Source of the DNA: Microbacterium sp. nov. GSS16
GTDB taxonomy: Bacteria > Actinomycetota > Actinomycetes > Actinomycetales > Microbacteriaceae
Direction of reading: 5' to 3'
Length of the DNA: 64,000 nucleotides
Assembly (NCBI RefSeq): GCF_028198145.1
Contig: NZ_CP116338.1
Location: forward strand, 2,604,001-2,668,000
Positions 44,227 to 52,407 of the stretch are shown here, piece by piece. The notes below the pieces were generated by a model that was given only the letters and a program-made list of their open reading frames with translations, had not been told where the DNA came from and ran no database searches. Numbering within the stretch: the stretch's first letter is position 1; each line of letters begins with the position of its first letter. The translations under genes were made by a program, and so were the position numbers.

Positions 44227-44871
44227 TCAGCCCCGCTCGTACTGCCACGGCAGCGCAGCCATCGTGAGCCGGTGCCGCGCACCCGGCGCGCCCGGCTGGT
44301 CCGGATGCTCCTCGTCGCCGGCCCACAGCGCGCGCATCCCGCGCTCGAGCTGCTGCATCCGCGTCTCGTAACGGGCGAAGGCGCTGGTCGCCGCGAACGC
44401 GTCATCGACGGTGCGATGCTCACGCAGCGCATGCAGCGTGACCCACGTCGGCGGGAAGAGCGTGAGCTCCCCCGCCGCGTGCCGTTCCAGCGCCCCTCCG
44501 GGCGTCATCCAGAGCGCTTCCTCGATCTCGCCGGGGTTCGGCCGCAGCGCCTCCCCGTCCTCGCGGGCGAGGAAGAACCAGGTGCGGAACCGCACCGGTG
44601 TCTCGGCCGGCGGCACCCAGCGTGAGAGGGTCGCCAGGTCCCGGATGCCGATGCCGGCCTCCTCCCGGGTCTCCCGCACGGCCGCACGAGACGCGGCCTG
44701 CTCCTCGTCGTCACCGTCACGCTCGTCGCCAGGGTCGACGCGCCCGCCCGGGAAGACCCAGGCGCCCGGGAACGATCCGGTCGCGGGGCGCCGCAGCATC
44801 AGCACCTCGACGCCGTCCGCAGCGTCTCGCAGCACCACGGCGGTGCCGGCGACACGCATCGGGGCATCCAT
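44227..44871 (-). CDS. Nudix hydrolase (NUDT19/RNU8-like CoA or nucleotide pyrophosphatase)
   Basis: A 214-residue protein. The Nudix box is interrupted by an acidic insert: FPGGRVDPGDERDGDDEEQ, then RAAVRETREEAGI, with REtrEE intact. The long C-terminal part and the FPPTWVTL segment point to the NUDT7/NUDT19 group rather than MutT. Substrate uncertain. TAGAGT lies 6 nt before the ATG and its TAG is also the stop codon of the upstream MFS gene. Confidence 0.82.
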   Translation of the reverse strand: MDAPMRVAGTAVVLRDAADGVEVLMLRRPATGSFPGAWVFPGGRVDPGDERDGDDEEQAASRAAVRETREEAGIGIRDLATLSRWVPPAETPVRFRTWFFLAREDGEALRPNPGEIEEALWMTPGGALERHAAGELTLFPPTWVTLHALREHRTVDDAFAATSAFARYETRMQQLERGMRALWAGDEEHPDQPGAPGARHRLTMAALPWQYERG

Positions 44872-44877
44872 GCCGAC

Positions 44878-44883
44878 ACTCTA
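44878..44883 (-). promoter_or_regulatory. Leaderless -10 box of the Nudix gene overlapping an upstream stop codon
   Basis: TAGAGT on the minus strand, 6 nt before the Nudix ATG. Its first three bases are the TAG stop codon of the MFS transporter gene. Confidence 0.5.
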
Positions 44884-46092
44884 ACGGCCGCGTGCCGCCG
44901 TCTCCGGCGCCGGCGTCTGCTCCGGTGCCGACGACTGCGCACGGTAGGCGATCAGCACGATCGCGAGTCCGAGCACGGCCAGCACCGCCCCGACCCATTC
45001 GGGGGCCGTGTAGCCGAAGCCCAGCGAGATCGCCGCTCCGCCGAGGAAGGCCCCCAGGCTGTTGCCGATGTTCAGCGCCGAGTGGTTCAGCGCCGCCGCG
45101 ATCGACTGGTTGTCACCTGCGACGTCCATCAGACGGGTCTGGATCGCGGGGCTCAGCACCGAGGCGATCGCGCCGACGAGCATGGCGGTGATGATCAGCG
45201 GCACGACCCAGAACGACAGCACCGCGAGCAGCACGAGCACCGCCGCGAGCGCCGCGAGACCCCAGACCAGGGTGGCTCGCAGATCGCGGTCGGCCAGACG
45301 TCCGCCGGCGAGATTGCCCGCGGTCATGCCCACCCCGACCAGCACCAGGGTCACCGGCACGACCCACTGCGGAGCGCCGGCGACCTCGGTCACCAGCGGG
45401 GCGATGTAGCTGTACACGGCGAAGAACCCGCCGAAGCCGATCGCGCCCATGCCGAGCGTGAGCCACACCTGCGGCACCCGGAACACGCCCAGCTCCGACC
45501 GCAGCGTGCGTCCGGGATCGCCCGGGTGCGCCGGCACGAACAGCGCGATGCAGACCGCCGCGAGCGCGAACACGGCGGTGACCACGAGGAATGCCGTGCG
45601 CCAGCCCCACTGCTGCCCCAGGAAGGTTCCCAGCGGCACCCCGACGACGTTGGCGACGGTCAGCCCGGTCAGGATGAACGCGACACCCTGCGCGCGCTTG
45701 CCCGGACCGAGCATGTCGGCCGCCACGAGCGCGCCGATGCCGAAGTACGCGCCGTGCGGCAGGCCGGCGAGCAGCCGCGACGCGCCGACCAGCCCGAAGC
45801 CGGGCAGCACCACGGTGAGCGCATTGCCGAGGGTCAGCGCGATCGCGAGCGCCAGCATCACGCGGTGCCGTGGGAAGCGCGCGACAGCTCCGGCGATCGT
45901 CGGCGCGCCGATCACGACGCCGAGCGCATAGAGCGAGATGAGCAGACCGCTCTGGCCGATCGCCTGCTCGCTGCTCGCCGCCCAGACGTCGGGAAGCAGG
46001 TCCTGGGCGATCTCGGGCAGCAGGCCCATGATGACGAATTCGGTCATGCCGATGCCGAAGCTGCCGACGGCGAGGGAGAGGAGCGCCCTCAT
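44881..46092 (-). CDS. MFS transporter, AraJ/DHA1-like
   Basis: A 403-residue protein with 12 membrane helices. The N-terminus GSFGIGMTEFVIMGLLPEIA is the signature of the AraJ/Bcr-type DHA1 efflux group, and the loop after helix 2 carries RFPRHRVM. Members export sugars or drugs. Substrate not predictable. Ends 9 bp before the Nudix ATG. Confidence 0.87.
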   Translation of the reverse strand: MRALLSLAVGSFGIGMTEFVIMGLLPEIAQDLLPDVWAASSEQAIGQSGLLISLYALGVVIGAPTIAGAVARFPRHRVMLALAIALTLGNALTVVLPGFGLVGASRLLAGLPHGAYFGIGALVAADMLGPGKRAQGVAFILTGLTVANVVGVPLGTFLGQQWGWRTAFLVVTAVFALAAVCIALFVPAHPGDPGRTLRSELGVFRVPQVWLTLGMGAIGFGGFFAVYSYIAPLVTEVAGAPQWVVPVTLVLVGVGMTAGNLAGGRLADRDLRATLVWGLAALAAVLVLLAVLSFWVVPLIITAMLVGAIASVLSPAIQTRLMDVAGDNQSIAAALNHSALNIGNSLGAFLGGAAISLGFGYTAPEWVGAVLAVLGLAIVLIAYRAQSSAPEQTPAPETAARGR

Positions 46093-46133
46093 CGCCGCCC
46101 CCTCGAGGGATTCGAGGGAGTCACCCGCCCATG

Positions 46134-46466
46134 CTACCGGCCGATCGCATCACCGTCGGCGGATGCGTCGATCGCCTTCTCGAGGCGCTCGATCTTGGCA
46201 TCCAGCTCGCCGCTGTATCCGGGGCGGATGTCGGCCTTCAGCACCAGCGAGACACGCGAGCCGAACGGCATCACGGCCTCGGTGGCCCGCTTGACGACGT
46301 CCATGACCGAGTCCCAATCCGGGCCTTCGATCTCGGTGAACATGCTGGTGGTGCGGTGCGCGAGACCCGACTCCCGCACCACCTTCACGGCGGCTGCGAC
46401 GGCGTCGTGCACCGAATCGCCGGAGCGGCCATCGCCCGAGGGGGCGACGGAGAATGCGACGAGCAT
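46134..46466 (-). CDS. MTH1187/YkoF-type thiamine-binding protein
   Basis: A 110-residue protein of the MTH1187 (DUF77) fold. SVAPSGDG near residue 6, SVHDAVAAAVKVVRESGLAHRT and TSMFTEIEG are family landmarks; structures of this family bind thiamine pyrimidine. It has a strong ribosome site (AGGAGG). Probably soluble and oligomeric. Role in vivo unclear. Confidence 0.85.
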   Translation of the reverse strand: MLVAFSVAPSGDGRSGDSVHDAVAAAVKVVRESGLAHRTTSMFTEIEGPDWDSVMDVVKRATEAVMPFGSRVSLVLKADIRPGYSGELDAKIERLEKAIDASADGDAIGR

Positions 46467-46512
46467 GATTCCTCCTGTTTTCGCGGTGATCGCGTTTTCG
46501 TGGTCGATCGCG

Positions 46513-47718
46513 TCAGCGACGCGTCGTGGCAGTGCGCAGCACAGCGTGCACGGCGACGACGAGCGTCACCACGAGCATGGCATTGCGCACGGTCAGCAGC
46601 AGCACCGGCACCGGATGCGCGGCGAGCAGTCCGTCGTAGGTGAGCGGGTAGATGCAGAACGTCAGCGCGCACACCAGCAGCACGAGGGCCGTCGTCGTGT
46701 GCGCACGGGTGTGGTCGAAGACGATCCACAGCATCGCCGGCACGATGAGCCAGGTGGTGAACTGCGGCGAGCCCACCCTGTTCGTGACGATCAGCGCGGC
46801 GACGAGGGCGAGCGCGAGCGGCGGCAGCAGATGCGTCCACGCGGCGCCGCGGCGCGCGCGAAGCGCTCCGAGGATCAGGATGCCCGCGACCGCGATCACC
46901 ATGGCCGGTGTCGTGACCGCGGCGACGGCGGCCGCTCCGTCCGCGTCGATCTGGAAGGTGAGGATGTCGAAGCTGTACTCGATCTTCGCGTCGCCGGCGA
47001 CCGCCGCCCACAGGAACGGCGTTGCGGCGACCGCCTCGATCTGCAGACCTCGGTCGGTCTGGGCGGTGACGAACCCGAAGAGCCGCTCGCCCGCGCCGAG
47101 CGCCAGCAGTGTCGCGGCGATCGCGGCGGTGACCGCAGCTGCGGTCACCGCGAGCTCCCGTCCGCGTCGGCCGGCGGCGATCGCAGCGACCAGCAGTGCG
47201 CCGGGCCAGATCTTGACCCACGCGCCGACGGCGAGCGCGGCCGCGCCCAGGCGCGGATGCGAGGCCAGCCACAGTCCTCCGGCGAGCGCGAGTGGCACGG
47301 TGATCGCGTCGATCCGGTACATCGCGATCGGGCCGAGCAGCAGCAGCGCGGCGACCCAGAACCAGGCGGCCGCGAGGCGACGCGGTCCGCGACCTCGCAG
47401 CAGCAGGGTGAGCCCGAGCGCGTCGCACGCGGTCACCAGCAGCGCCCAGCCCACCAGGTACGCGCCGGGACCACCGAGAAGGGGCACGAACGGCACGGCG
47501 ATGGCGTGCGCGGCCAGCATGGGCGGCAGCGCGAGCTGCGGGTACACCCAGCTCTCGGTGATCCCCACGATAGCGTCGCCGCCGAGCGCCGCCTGCGCCC
47601 ACGGCTGATACACGAGCACGACGTCGCCCATCGGCTGGCTCGGCAGCAGCCACCCGGCGGCCGCGACGATCGCATGCACGATGAGGAACGCTGCCCATAC
47701 CGGCCAGGGGCGCGACAT
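46513..47718 (-). CDS. GT87-like polytopic membrane protein (putative polyprenol-phosphate mannosyltransferase type)
   Basis: A 401-residue protein with about ten helices. An early periplasmic loop carries DVVLVYQPWAQAAL (acidic Asp in the GT-C position), and WVKIWPGALLVAAIAAGRRGRE is typical of the GT87/PimE-like family that uses polyprenyl-phosphate-mannose outside the membrane. The match is moderate. ATG 47718 is preceded by GGAGG only 2-3 nt away; a GTG one codon upstream is possible. It lies 19 bp after nnrD. Confidence 0.6.
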   Translation of the reverse strand: MSRPWPVWAAFLIVHAIVAAAGWLLPSQPMGDVVLVYQPWAQAALGGDAIVGITESWVYPQLALPPMLAAHAIAVPFVPLLGGPGAYLVGWALLVTACDALGLTLLLRGRGPRRLAAAWFWVAALLLLGPIAMYRIDAITVPLALAGGLWLASHPRLGAAALAVGAWVKIWPGALLVAAIAAGRRGRELAVTAAAVTAAIAATLLALGAGERLFGFVTAQTDRGLQIEAVAATPFLWAAVAGDAKIEYSFDILTFQIDADGAAAVAAVTTPAMVIAVAGILILGALRARRGAAWTHLLPPLALALVAALIVTNRVGSPQFTTWLIVPAMLWIVFDHTRAHTTTALVLLVCALTFCIYPLTYDGLLAAHPVPVLLLTVRNAMLVVTLVVAVHAVLRTATTRR

Positions 47719-47737
47719 CACCTCCGGCGCCCCGGCG

Positions 47738-48589
47738 TCATGACAGCAGCTCGCCGATGGCGCCGGGCAGCGCTTCGGCGACGTCGAGCGCGACGATCGG
47801 ATGCCCGGCCCGCCCTCCTTCGGCCGTCGATGCGCCCGCGACTCCGGATGCCCGTGCCGCCGCCCGCCCGTGCAGCCAGACGGCTGCTGCGGCCGATTCC
47901 GCGAGAGAACGACTCGGATCGGCTGCGATGAGCGCGCCGATCACCCCGCCCAGCACGTCGCCCGTGCCGGCGGTCGACAGCCAGGCCGTGGTGTCCCCCA
48001 CGACGATCGGCTCGTGATCGGGCCCGGCGATCATCGTGCGGGAGCCCTTGAGCAGCACGGTGGCCCCGAGGCGCGACGCGGTCTCGGACGCCGCCTCGAC
48101 CCGTGCATCCTCGCCTGCGAGGTCGACCTCCGCGAGTCCCAGCCCAGCGCGCAGCCGCGCGAACTCGCCGGCGTGGGGTGTGAGCACCATCGGAGCGGTG
48201 CCGTCGGCGGCGAGATCCAGCGCGCCCGCGTCGACGACGACGGCGGCGTCGCCGTGCAGGATCTCCTCGAGCACCTCGCGTTCGCGTGCGTCGCGGTGCT
48301 CGGCATCCGTCCCCGATCCGATCACCCATGCACCGACCCGCGTCCGGCCGGCCTCGTCTCTGGCGACGGTCTCGGGCCGGCGGGCCAGCACGGCATCGCG
48401 CGCACCGCCGGTGTAGAGCACGTACCCGGCCCCGGCCCGCCAGGCCGCCTCGACCCCGAGCACCGCGGCGCCCGGATACGCGGCGGAGCCGGTGCGCAGT
48501 CCCACGACACCGCGCGAGTACTTGTCGTCGTCGGCGGTCGGCACCCGCAGCAGCGCACCGGTGTCGGCCCTCGTCCACTCCCGCACCAT
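47738..48589 (-). CDS. nnrD: ADP-dependent (S)-NAD(P)H-hydrate dehydratase
   Basis: Repairs hydrated NAD(P)H. The 283-residue ribokinase-like protein has KYSRGVVGLRTGSAAYPGAAVLG near residue 25, TPHAGEFARL near 150, the ADP-binding STAGTGDVLGGVIGAL near 220 and LLKGSRT. The N-terminal epimerase domain of the fused NnrDE form is absent. The ATG is chosen because TAGCGT at 48597-48602 lies 7 nt upstream (leaderless); GTG three codons earlier lies inside that box. Confidence 0.9.
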   Translation of the reverse strand: MVREWTRADTGALLRVPTADDDKYSRGVVGLRTGSAAYPGAAVLGVEAAWRAGAGYVLYTGGARDAVLARRPETVARDEAGRTRVGAWVIGSGTDAEHRDAREREVLEEILHGDAAVVVDAGALDLAADGTAPMVLTPHAGEFARLRAGLGLAEVDLAGEDARVEAASETASRLGATVLLKGSRTMIAGPDHEPIVVGDTTAWLSTAGTGDVLGGVIGALIAADPSRSLAESAAAAVWLHGRAAARASGVAGASTAEGGRAGHPIVALDVAEALPGAIGELLS

Positions 48590-48596
48590 GAAGAAC

Positions 48597-48602
48597 ACGC
48601 TA
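48597..48602 (-). promoter_or_regulatory. Leaderless -10 box of nnrD
   Basis: TAGCGT on the minus strand, 7 nt before the nnrD ATG. A plus-strand TAGCGT serves the divergent gene 27 bp away. Confidence 0.5.
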
Positions 48603-48629
48603 GCGCGCCCTGCTCCCCCGCTCGGGCGA

Positions 48630-48635
48630 TAGCGT
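48630..48635 (+). promoter_or_regulatory. Leaderless -10 box of the old yellow enzyme gene
   Basis: TAGCGT, then 6 nt, then the GTG start at 48642. Confidence 0.5.
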
Positions 48636-48641
48636 CGATCT

Positions 48642-49724
48642 GTGACCATACTCTCGACACCACGACTCTTCGCCCCGCTCGACATCCGCTCGCTCACCGT
48701 CCGGAACCGGCTGTGGGTGTCGCCGATGTGCATGTACAGCGCCGTCGACGGCGTGCCGCAGGACTGGCACCGCACGCACCTGGCGCAGTTCGCGTCCGGC
48801 GGTGCCGGGCTGATCCTCGCCGAGGCGACCGGCGTGGTGCCCGAGGGGCGCATCTCGCCGCGCGACACCGGGATCTGGAACGACGAGCAGCGCGATGCCT
48901 GGGCGCGCATCGTCGACGACGTGCACGAGCGCGGCGGACTGATCGGCATCCAGCTCGCCCATGCCGGGCGAATGGCCTCGACGTGGTGGCCCTGGGCCGA
49001 TCAGCGCGGCACCGTGCCCGCGGCCGAGGGCGGCTGGCCCACGGTCGCCCCCTCCGCGATCGCGTTCGAGGGGTACGCGGCTCCCGCCGCGCTCGACACG
49101 GCGGGCATCGAGCGGATCGTCGATGCGTTCGCCGCTGCGGCCCGGCGCGCCCTGGATGCCGGATTCGACGTGCTCGAGGTGCACGGAGCGCACGGCTATC
49201 TGCTGCACGAGTTCCTCTCCCCGCTGGCGAACGTGCGCGACGACGAGTACGGCGGTCCGCTGGCGAACCGCGCCCGGCTGCTGCTGCGCATCGTCGAGCG
49301 CGTGCGCGAGGTCGCGGGCGACGCGACCCCGGTCTTCGTGCGGCTCTCGGCCACGGACTACGCGGACGGCGGCTTCACTCCCGAAGAGGCCGCCGAGGTG
49401 GCCGCCTGGGCGATGGATGCCGGAGCCGACCTCGTCGACGTCTCGAGCGGCGGCATCGTCGCCCACCCTCGGATCGAGTACCGCCCCGGCTTCCAGGTGC
49501 CGTTCGCGCAGACCGTCCGCGCGGGCGGGCGCGTGCCCACCGCCGCCGTCGGACTGATCACCACCGGAGCGCAGGCCGAGGAGGTTCTCGCCTCGGGCGC
49601 CGCCGACGCCATCTTCGCGGGACGCGAGTGGCTGCGGGATCCGCACTTCGGCCTGCGCGCGGCCCACGAGCTGGGCGCCGAGGTGCCCTGGCCGCCGCAG
49701 TACCAGCGAGCCCACTGGCGCTGA
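48642..49724 (+). CDS. namA: Old yellow enzyme family NADPH:flavin oxidoreductase (YqjM/NamA-like)
   Basis: A 360-residue FMN TIM-barrel ene-reductase. VSPMCMYSAVDG near residue 25 has the Cys that tunes FMN in the YqjM class, IQLAHAGR near 103 and EVHGAHGYLLHEFLSP near 180 are core motifs, and the C-terminal SGAADAIFAGREWLRDP binds phosphate. YqjM-like enzymes reduce electrophilic enones in oxidative stress. Monocistronic, ending in a strong terminator. Confidence 0.9.
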   Translation: MTILSTPRLFAPLDIRSLTVRNRLWVSPMCMYSAVDGVPQDWHRTHLAQFASGGAGLILAEATGVVPEGRISPRDTGIWNDEQRDAWARIVDDVHERGGLIGIQLAHAGRMASTWWPWADQRGTVPAAEGGWPTVAPSAIAFEGYAAPAALDTAGIERIVDAFAAAARRALDAGFDVLEVHGAHGYLLHEFLSPLANVRDDEYGGPLANRARLLLRIVERVREVAGDATPVFVRLSATDYADGGFTPEEAAEVAAWAMDAGADLVDVSSGGIVAHPRIEYRPGFQVPFAQTVRAGGRVPTAAVGLITTGAQAEEVLASGAADAIFAGREWLRDPHFGLRAAHELGAEVPWPPQYQRAHWR

Positions 49725-49734
49725 CTGCGCGAAA

Positions 49735-49767
49735 GCCGGCCCGGCAGGCGATCCCTGCCGGGCCGGC
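49735..49767. terminator. Bidirectional hairpin terminator
   Basis: A perfect 14-bp stem (GCCGGCCCGGCAGG and its complement) with a 5-nt loop, between the convergent old yellow enzyme and CBS-protein genes. Confidence 0.85.
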
Positions 49768-49783
49768 GTGCGTCAGCGGCGGG

Positions 49784-50845
49784 TCAGCGGCCGTGGCCGC
49801 GACGAGTCGCGTCCTGCACCTCGCCCACGAGCTCCTCCAGGATGTCCTCGAGGAAGAGCACGGCGGTGGTCTCGCCCGAGCGGTCGCGCACCTTGGCGAG
49901 GTGCCGCCCCGCGCGGCGCATCGAGGCCAGGGCATCCTCGAGATCGGTCTCCTCCTGAACGGGCAGCATGTGGTGGATGCGCTTGGCCGGCAGGGGCTGG
50001 GAGATCTTCTCATCGGGCTCGGGCCCCTCGGCCGCGCGCAGCACGTCCTTCAGGTGCACGTAGCCGATCGGCGAGTGCTCGTCGTCGACGATCACGTATC
50101 GCGAGAAGCCGTAGCGCGCGACCGCACGCTCGACGTCGTCCGGCGTGGCGGTCTCGGGCAGCGTGATCAGGTCGGCGAGCGGCACGGCGATGTCGCGCGC
50201 CTTCTTGTCGGTGAACTCCACGGCCGCGGCGACCGCACCGGAAGAATCGGTCAGCACGCCCTCGCGCCGCGATCGGTCGACGATCGTCGCGACCTCCTCG
50301 AGCGTGAACGTCGAGGCCGCCTCGTTCTTCGGCTGCACGCCGAACAGACGCAGCACGCCGTTGGCGATGCCGTTCAGAGCCCAGATGATGTGTCGGAACA
50401 CCCGCGACACCCAGACCAGCGGCGGCGCGAGCACGAGCACGGCGCGGTCGGGTATCGAGAACGCGAGGTTCTTCGGCACCATCTCGCCGAACACGACGTG
50501 CAGGAATGACACGAGCGCGAGGGTGATCACGAACGCGCTGACCGAGATCACCGCGGGATCCCAGCCCAGCGCGTGCATCGGCACCTCGAGGAGGTGATGG
50601 ATCGCGGGCTCCGAGACGTTCAGGATCAGCAGCGAGCAGATCGTGATGCCCAGCTGCGAGGTCGCGAGCATGAGGGTGGCGTGCTCCATCGCGTACAGGG
50701 CTGTCCTGGCCGCGCGGGAGCCGCGTTCGGCGAGCGGCTCGATCTGCGAGCGACGCGCCGAGATGACGGCGAACTCGCCGCCGACGAAGAAGGCGTTCGC
50801 GGCGAGCAGCACGACGAGCCAGACGAGTCCTGCCCAGTCGCTCAT
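49784..50845 (-). CDS. CNNM/CBS-domain membrane protein (HlyC/CorC family), shorter paralogue
   Basis: A 353-residue protein: an N-terminal CNNM (DUF21) membrane domain with three to four helices (FFVGGEFAVISARRSQIE, FGEMVPKNLAFS near residue 120), then a pair of CBS domains (about 205-340). The C-terminal CorC_HlyC transporter-associated domain is missing. Family members handle Mg2+ or Co2+. The ATG overlaps the longer paralogue's stop by 4 bp, so the two are coupled and may form a heteromer. Confidence 0.88.
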   Translation of the reverse strand: MSDWAGLVWLVVLLAANAFFVGGEFAVISARRSQIEPLAERGSRAARTALYAMEHATLMLATSQLGITICSLLILNVSEPAIHHLLEVPMHALGWDPAVISVSAFVITLALVSFLHVVFGEMVPKNLAFSIPDRAVLVLAPPLVWVSRVFRHIIWALNGIANGVLRLFGVQPKNEAASTFTLEEVATIVDRSRREGVLTDSSGAVAAAVEFTDKKARDIAVPLADLITLPETATPDDVERAVARYGFSRYVIVDDEHSPIGYVHLKDVLRAAEGPEPDEKISQPLPAKRIHHMLPVQEETDLEDALASMRRAGRHLAKVRDRSGETTAVLFLEDILEELVGEVQDATRRGHGR

Positions 50846-52158
50846 CGCTCGTCCTCCGTCGCGTCCTGTGCCGGGTCGGCGGTGTACCGGATGCGGTCGA
50901 TCCGGCGGCCGTCCATGCGCACCACGCGCAGCACGCCGGTGCCGATCCTCACCTCGTCGTCGAGCACGGGGAGCCGCTCGAGCACGCTCATCATGTAGCC
51001 GGCGACGGTGTCGTACACCTCACCCTCGGGCACCTCGATCCCCGTGCGGGAGCGGAGCTCGTCCGGACGCAGCTCGCCGGGGAACGTGATCGAGTCGAGC
51101 CGGCGCACGATGCCGGCCCGGGAGCGGTCGTGCTCGTCGGACACCTCGCCGACGATCTCCTCGATGAGGTCCTCGAGGGTCACGATCCCGGCGGTGCCGC
51201 CGTACTCGTCGACCACGACGGCCATCTGATAGCCCTTCGTGCGAAGCTCGGCGACCAGCACGTCCAGGTGCACGGTCTCGGGCACGCGCAGCGGCTCGGT
51301 GCTCAGCGCGCCGACGGGCACCTCGGCCCGCTTCTCACGAGGCACCGACACGGCGGCCTTGACATGCACGACGCCGGTGATGTCGTCGAGGTCGTCGTCG
51401 TACACCGGGAATCGGCTGTGGCCGGTGCGCCTGGCGAGCCGGATCACGTCGTCCGCCGAGTCGCCCACCGAGATGGCGTGCATGCTCGGCCGCGGCGTCA
51501 TGATGTCGTCTGCGGTGAGGCGGGCGAAGTTCAGGCTGCGATCCAGCAGCGTCGCGGTGTCCTTCTCGAGCACGCCCTGGCTCGCCGAGCGGCGCACCAG
51601 CGACGAGAGCTCCTCCGCGCTTCGCGAACCCGAGAGCTCCTCCTTCGGCTCGATGCCGATGCTGCGCAGCACGCCGTTGGCGCTGCCGTTGAGCACCACG
51701 ATCGCGGGCTTGAATACGGCGGTGAACACGGTCTGGAACGGGATGACCAGCTTCGCCGTGGCGAGGGGCAGCGCGAGGGCGAAGTTCTTCGGCACCAGCT
51801 CGCCCAGGATCATCGAGAGGAAGGTCGCGACGAGCATCGCCACCGTCACGGAGATGGGCGTGGCCGCGGCATCCGGAATGCCCCACGCCTCGAGAAGCGG
51901 CGCGAGCAGCTTCGAGATGGCGGGCTCCATCGTGTAGCCGGTCAGCAGGGTCGTCAGCGTGATGCCCAGCTGCGCCGACGACAGATGCGTGGAGGTGATC
52001 TTCAGCGCGCGGATCGTCAGGCTGAGCCGGGATTCGCCCCGCGCCTGACGGGCTTCGAGCTCTGCACGGTCGAGATTGACCAGCGCGAACTCGCTGGCGA
52101 CGAAGAGTCCCGTCCCCACGATGAGCAGCAGCCCCACGCCCAGCAGCAGGAATTCCAT
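50842..52158 (-). CDS. CNNM/CBS/CorC_HlyC-domain membrane protein, full-length paralogue
   Basis: A 438-residue protein with the CNNM membrane domain ([28 protein letters not shown] near residue 118), two CBS domains (about 205-330, with [10 protein letters not shown] and [30 protein letters not shown]) and the C-terminal CorC_HlyC domain. Likely a divalent-cation (Mg2+) exporter or sensor. First gene of the pair; the upstream 249-bp region is shared with the divergent kgd. Confidence 0.92.
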   Translation of the reverse strand: MEFLLLGVGLLLIVGTGLFVASEFALVNLDRAELEARQARGESRLSLTIRALKITSTHLSSAQLGITLTTLLTGYTMEPAISKLLAPLLEAWGIPDAAATPISVTVAMLVATFLSMILGELVPKNFALALPLATAKLVIPFQTVFTAVFKPAIVVLNGSANGVLRSIGIEPKEELSGSRSAEELSSLVRRSASQGVLEKDTATLLDRSLNFARLTADDIMTPRPSMHAISVGDSADDVIRLARRTGHSRFPVYDDDLDDITGVVHVKAAVSVPREKRAEVPVGALSTEPLRVPETVHLDVLVAELRTKGYQMAVVVDEYGGTAGIVTLEDLIEEIVGEVSDEHDRSRAGIVRRLDSITFPGELRPDELRSRTGIEVPEGEVYDTVAGYMMSVLERLPVLDDEVRIGTGVLRVVRMDGRRIDRIRYTADPAQDATEDER

Positions 52159-52314
52159 CAGCTGCGTCCCTCGACATCCTCGAGGAGCGGGCAGTGGGGC
52201 GATGTACTACAAGAAGGAGGGTCGTCCATAGTGCGCACGATCTTACAGAATGCGGCTGTGCTCGCATCGGGCGAAACGGCCAGCGCGCCAGACGATTCGG
52301 AATCCGTTTGGCAT

Positions 52315-52320
52315 TAGGCT
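52315..52320 (+). promoter_or_regulatory. Candidate -10 box of kgd
   Basis: TAGGCT about 88 bp upstream of the kgd GTG, predicting a leader of roughly 80 nt. The -35 region is weak. The rest of the 249-bp gap (52159-52407) shows no ORF or strong hairpin. Confidence 0.35.
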
Positions 52321-52407
52321 TGATGACTGTTACGCAAGTGCGACCCGGGCGCTGCAGCCAGCGCCAGGTGGCACGTGAGCTTCAGCGACGAAAGAGGGCG
52401 ATAGAGC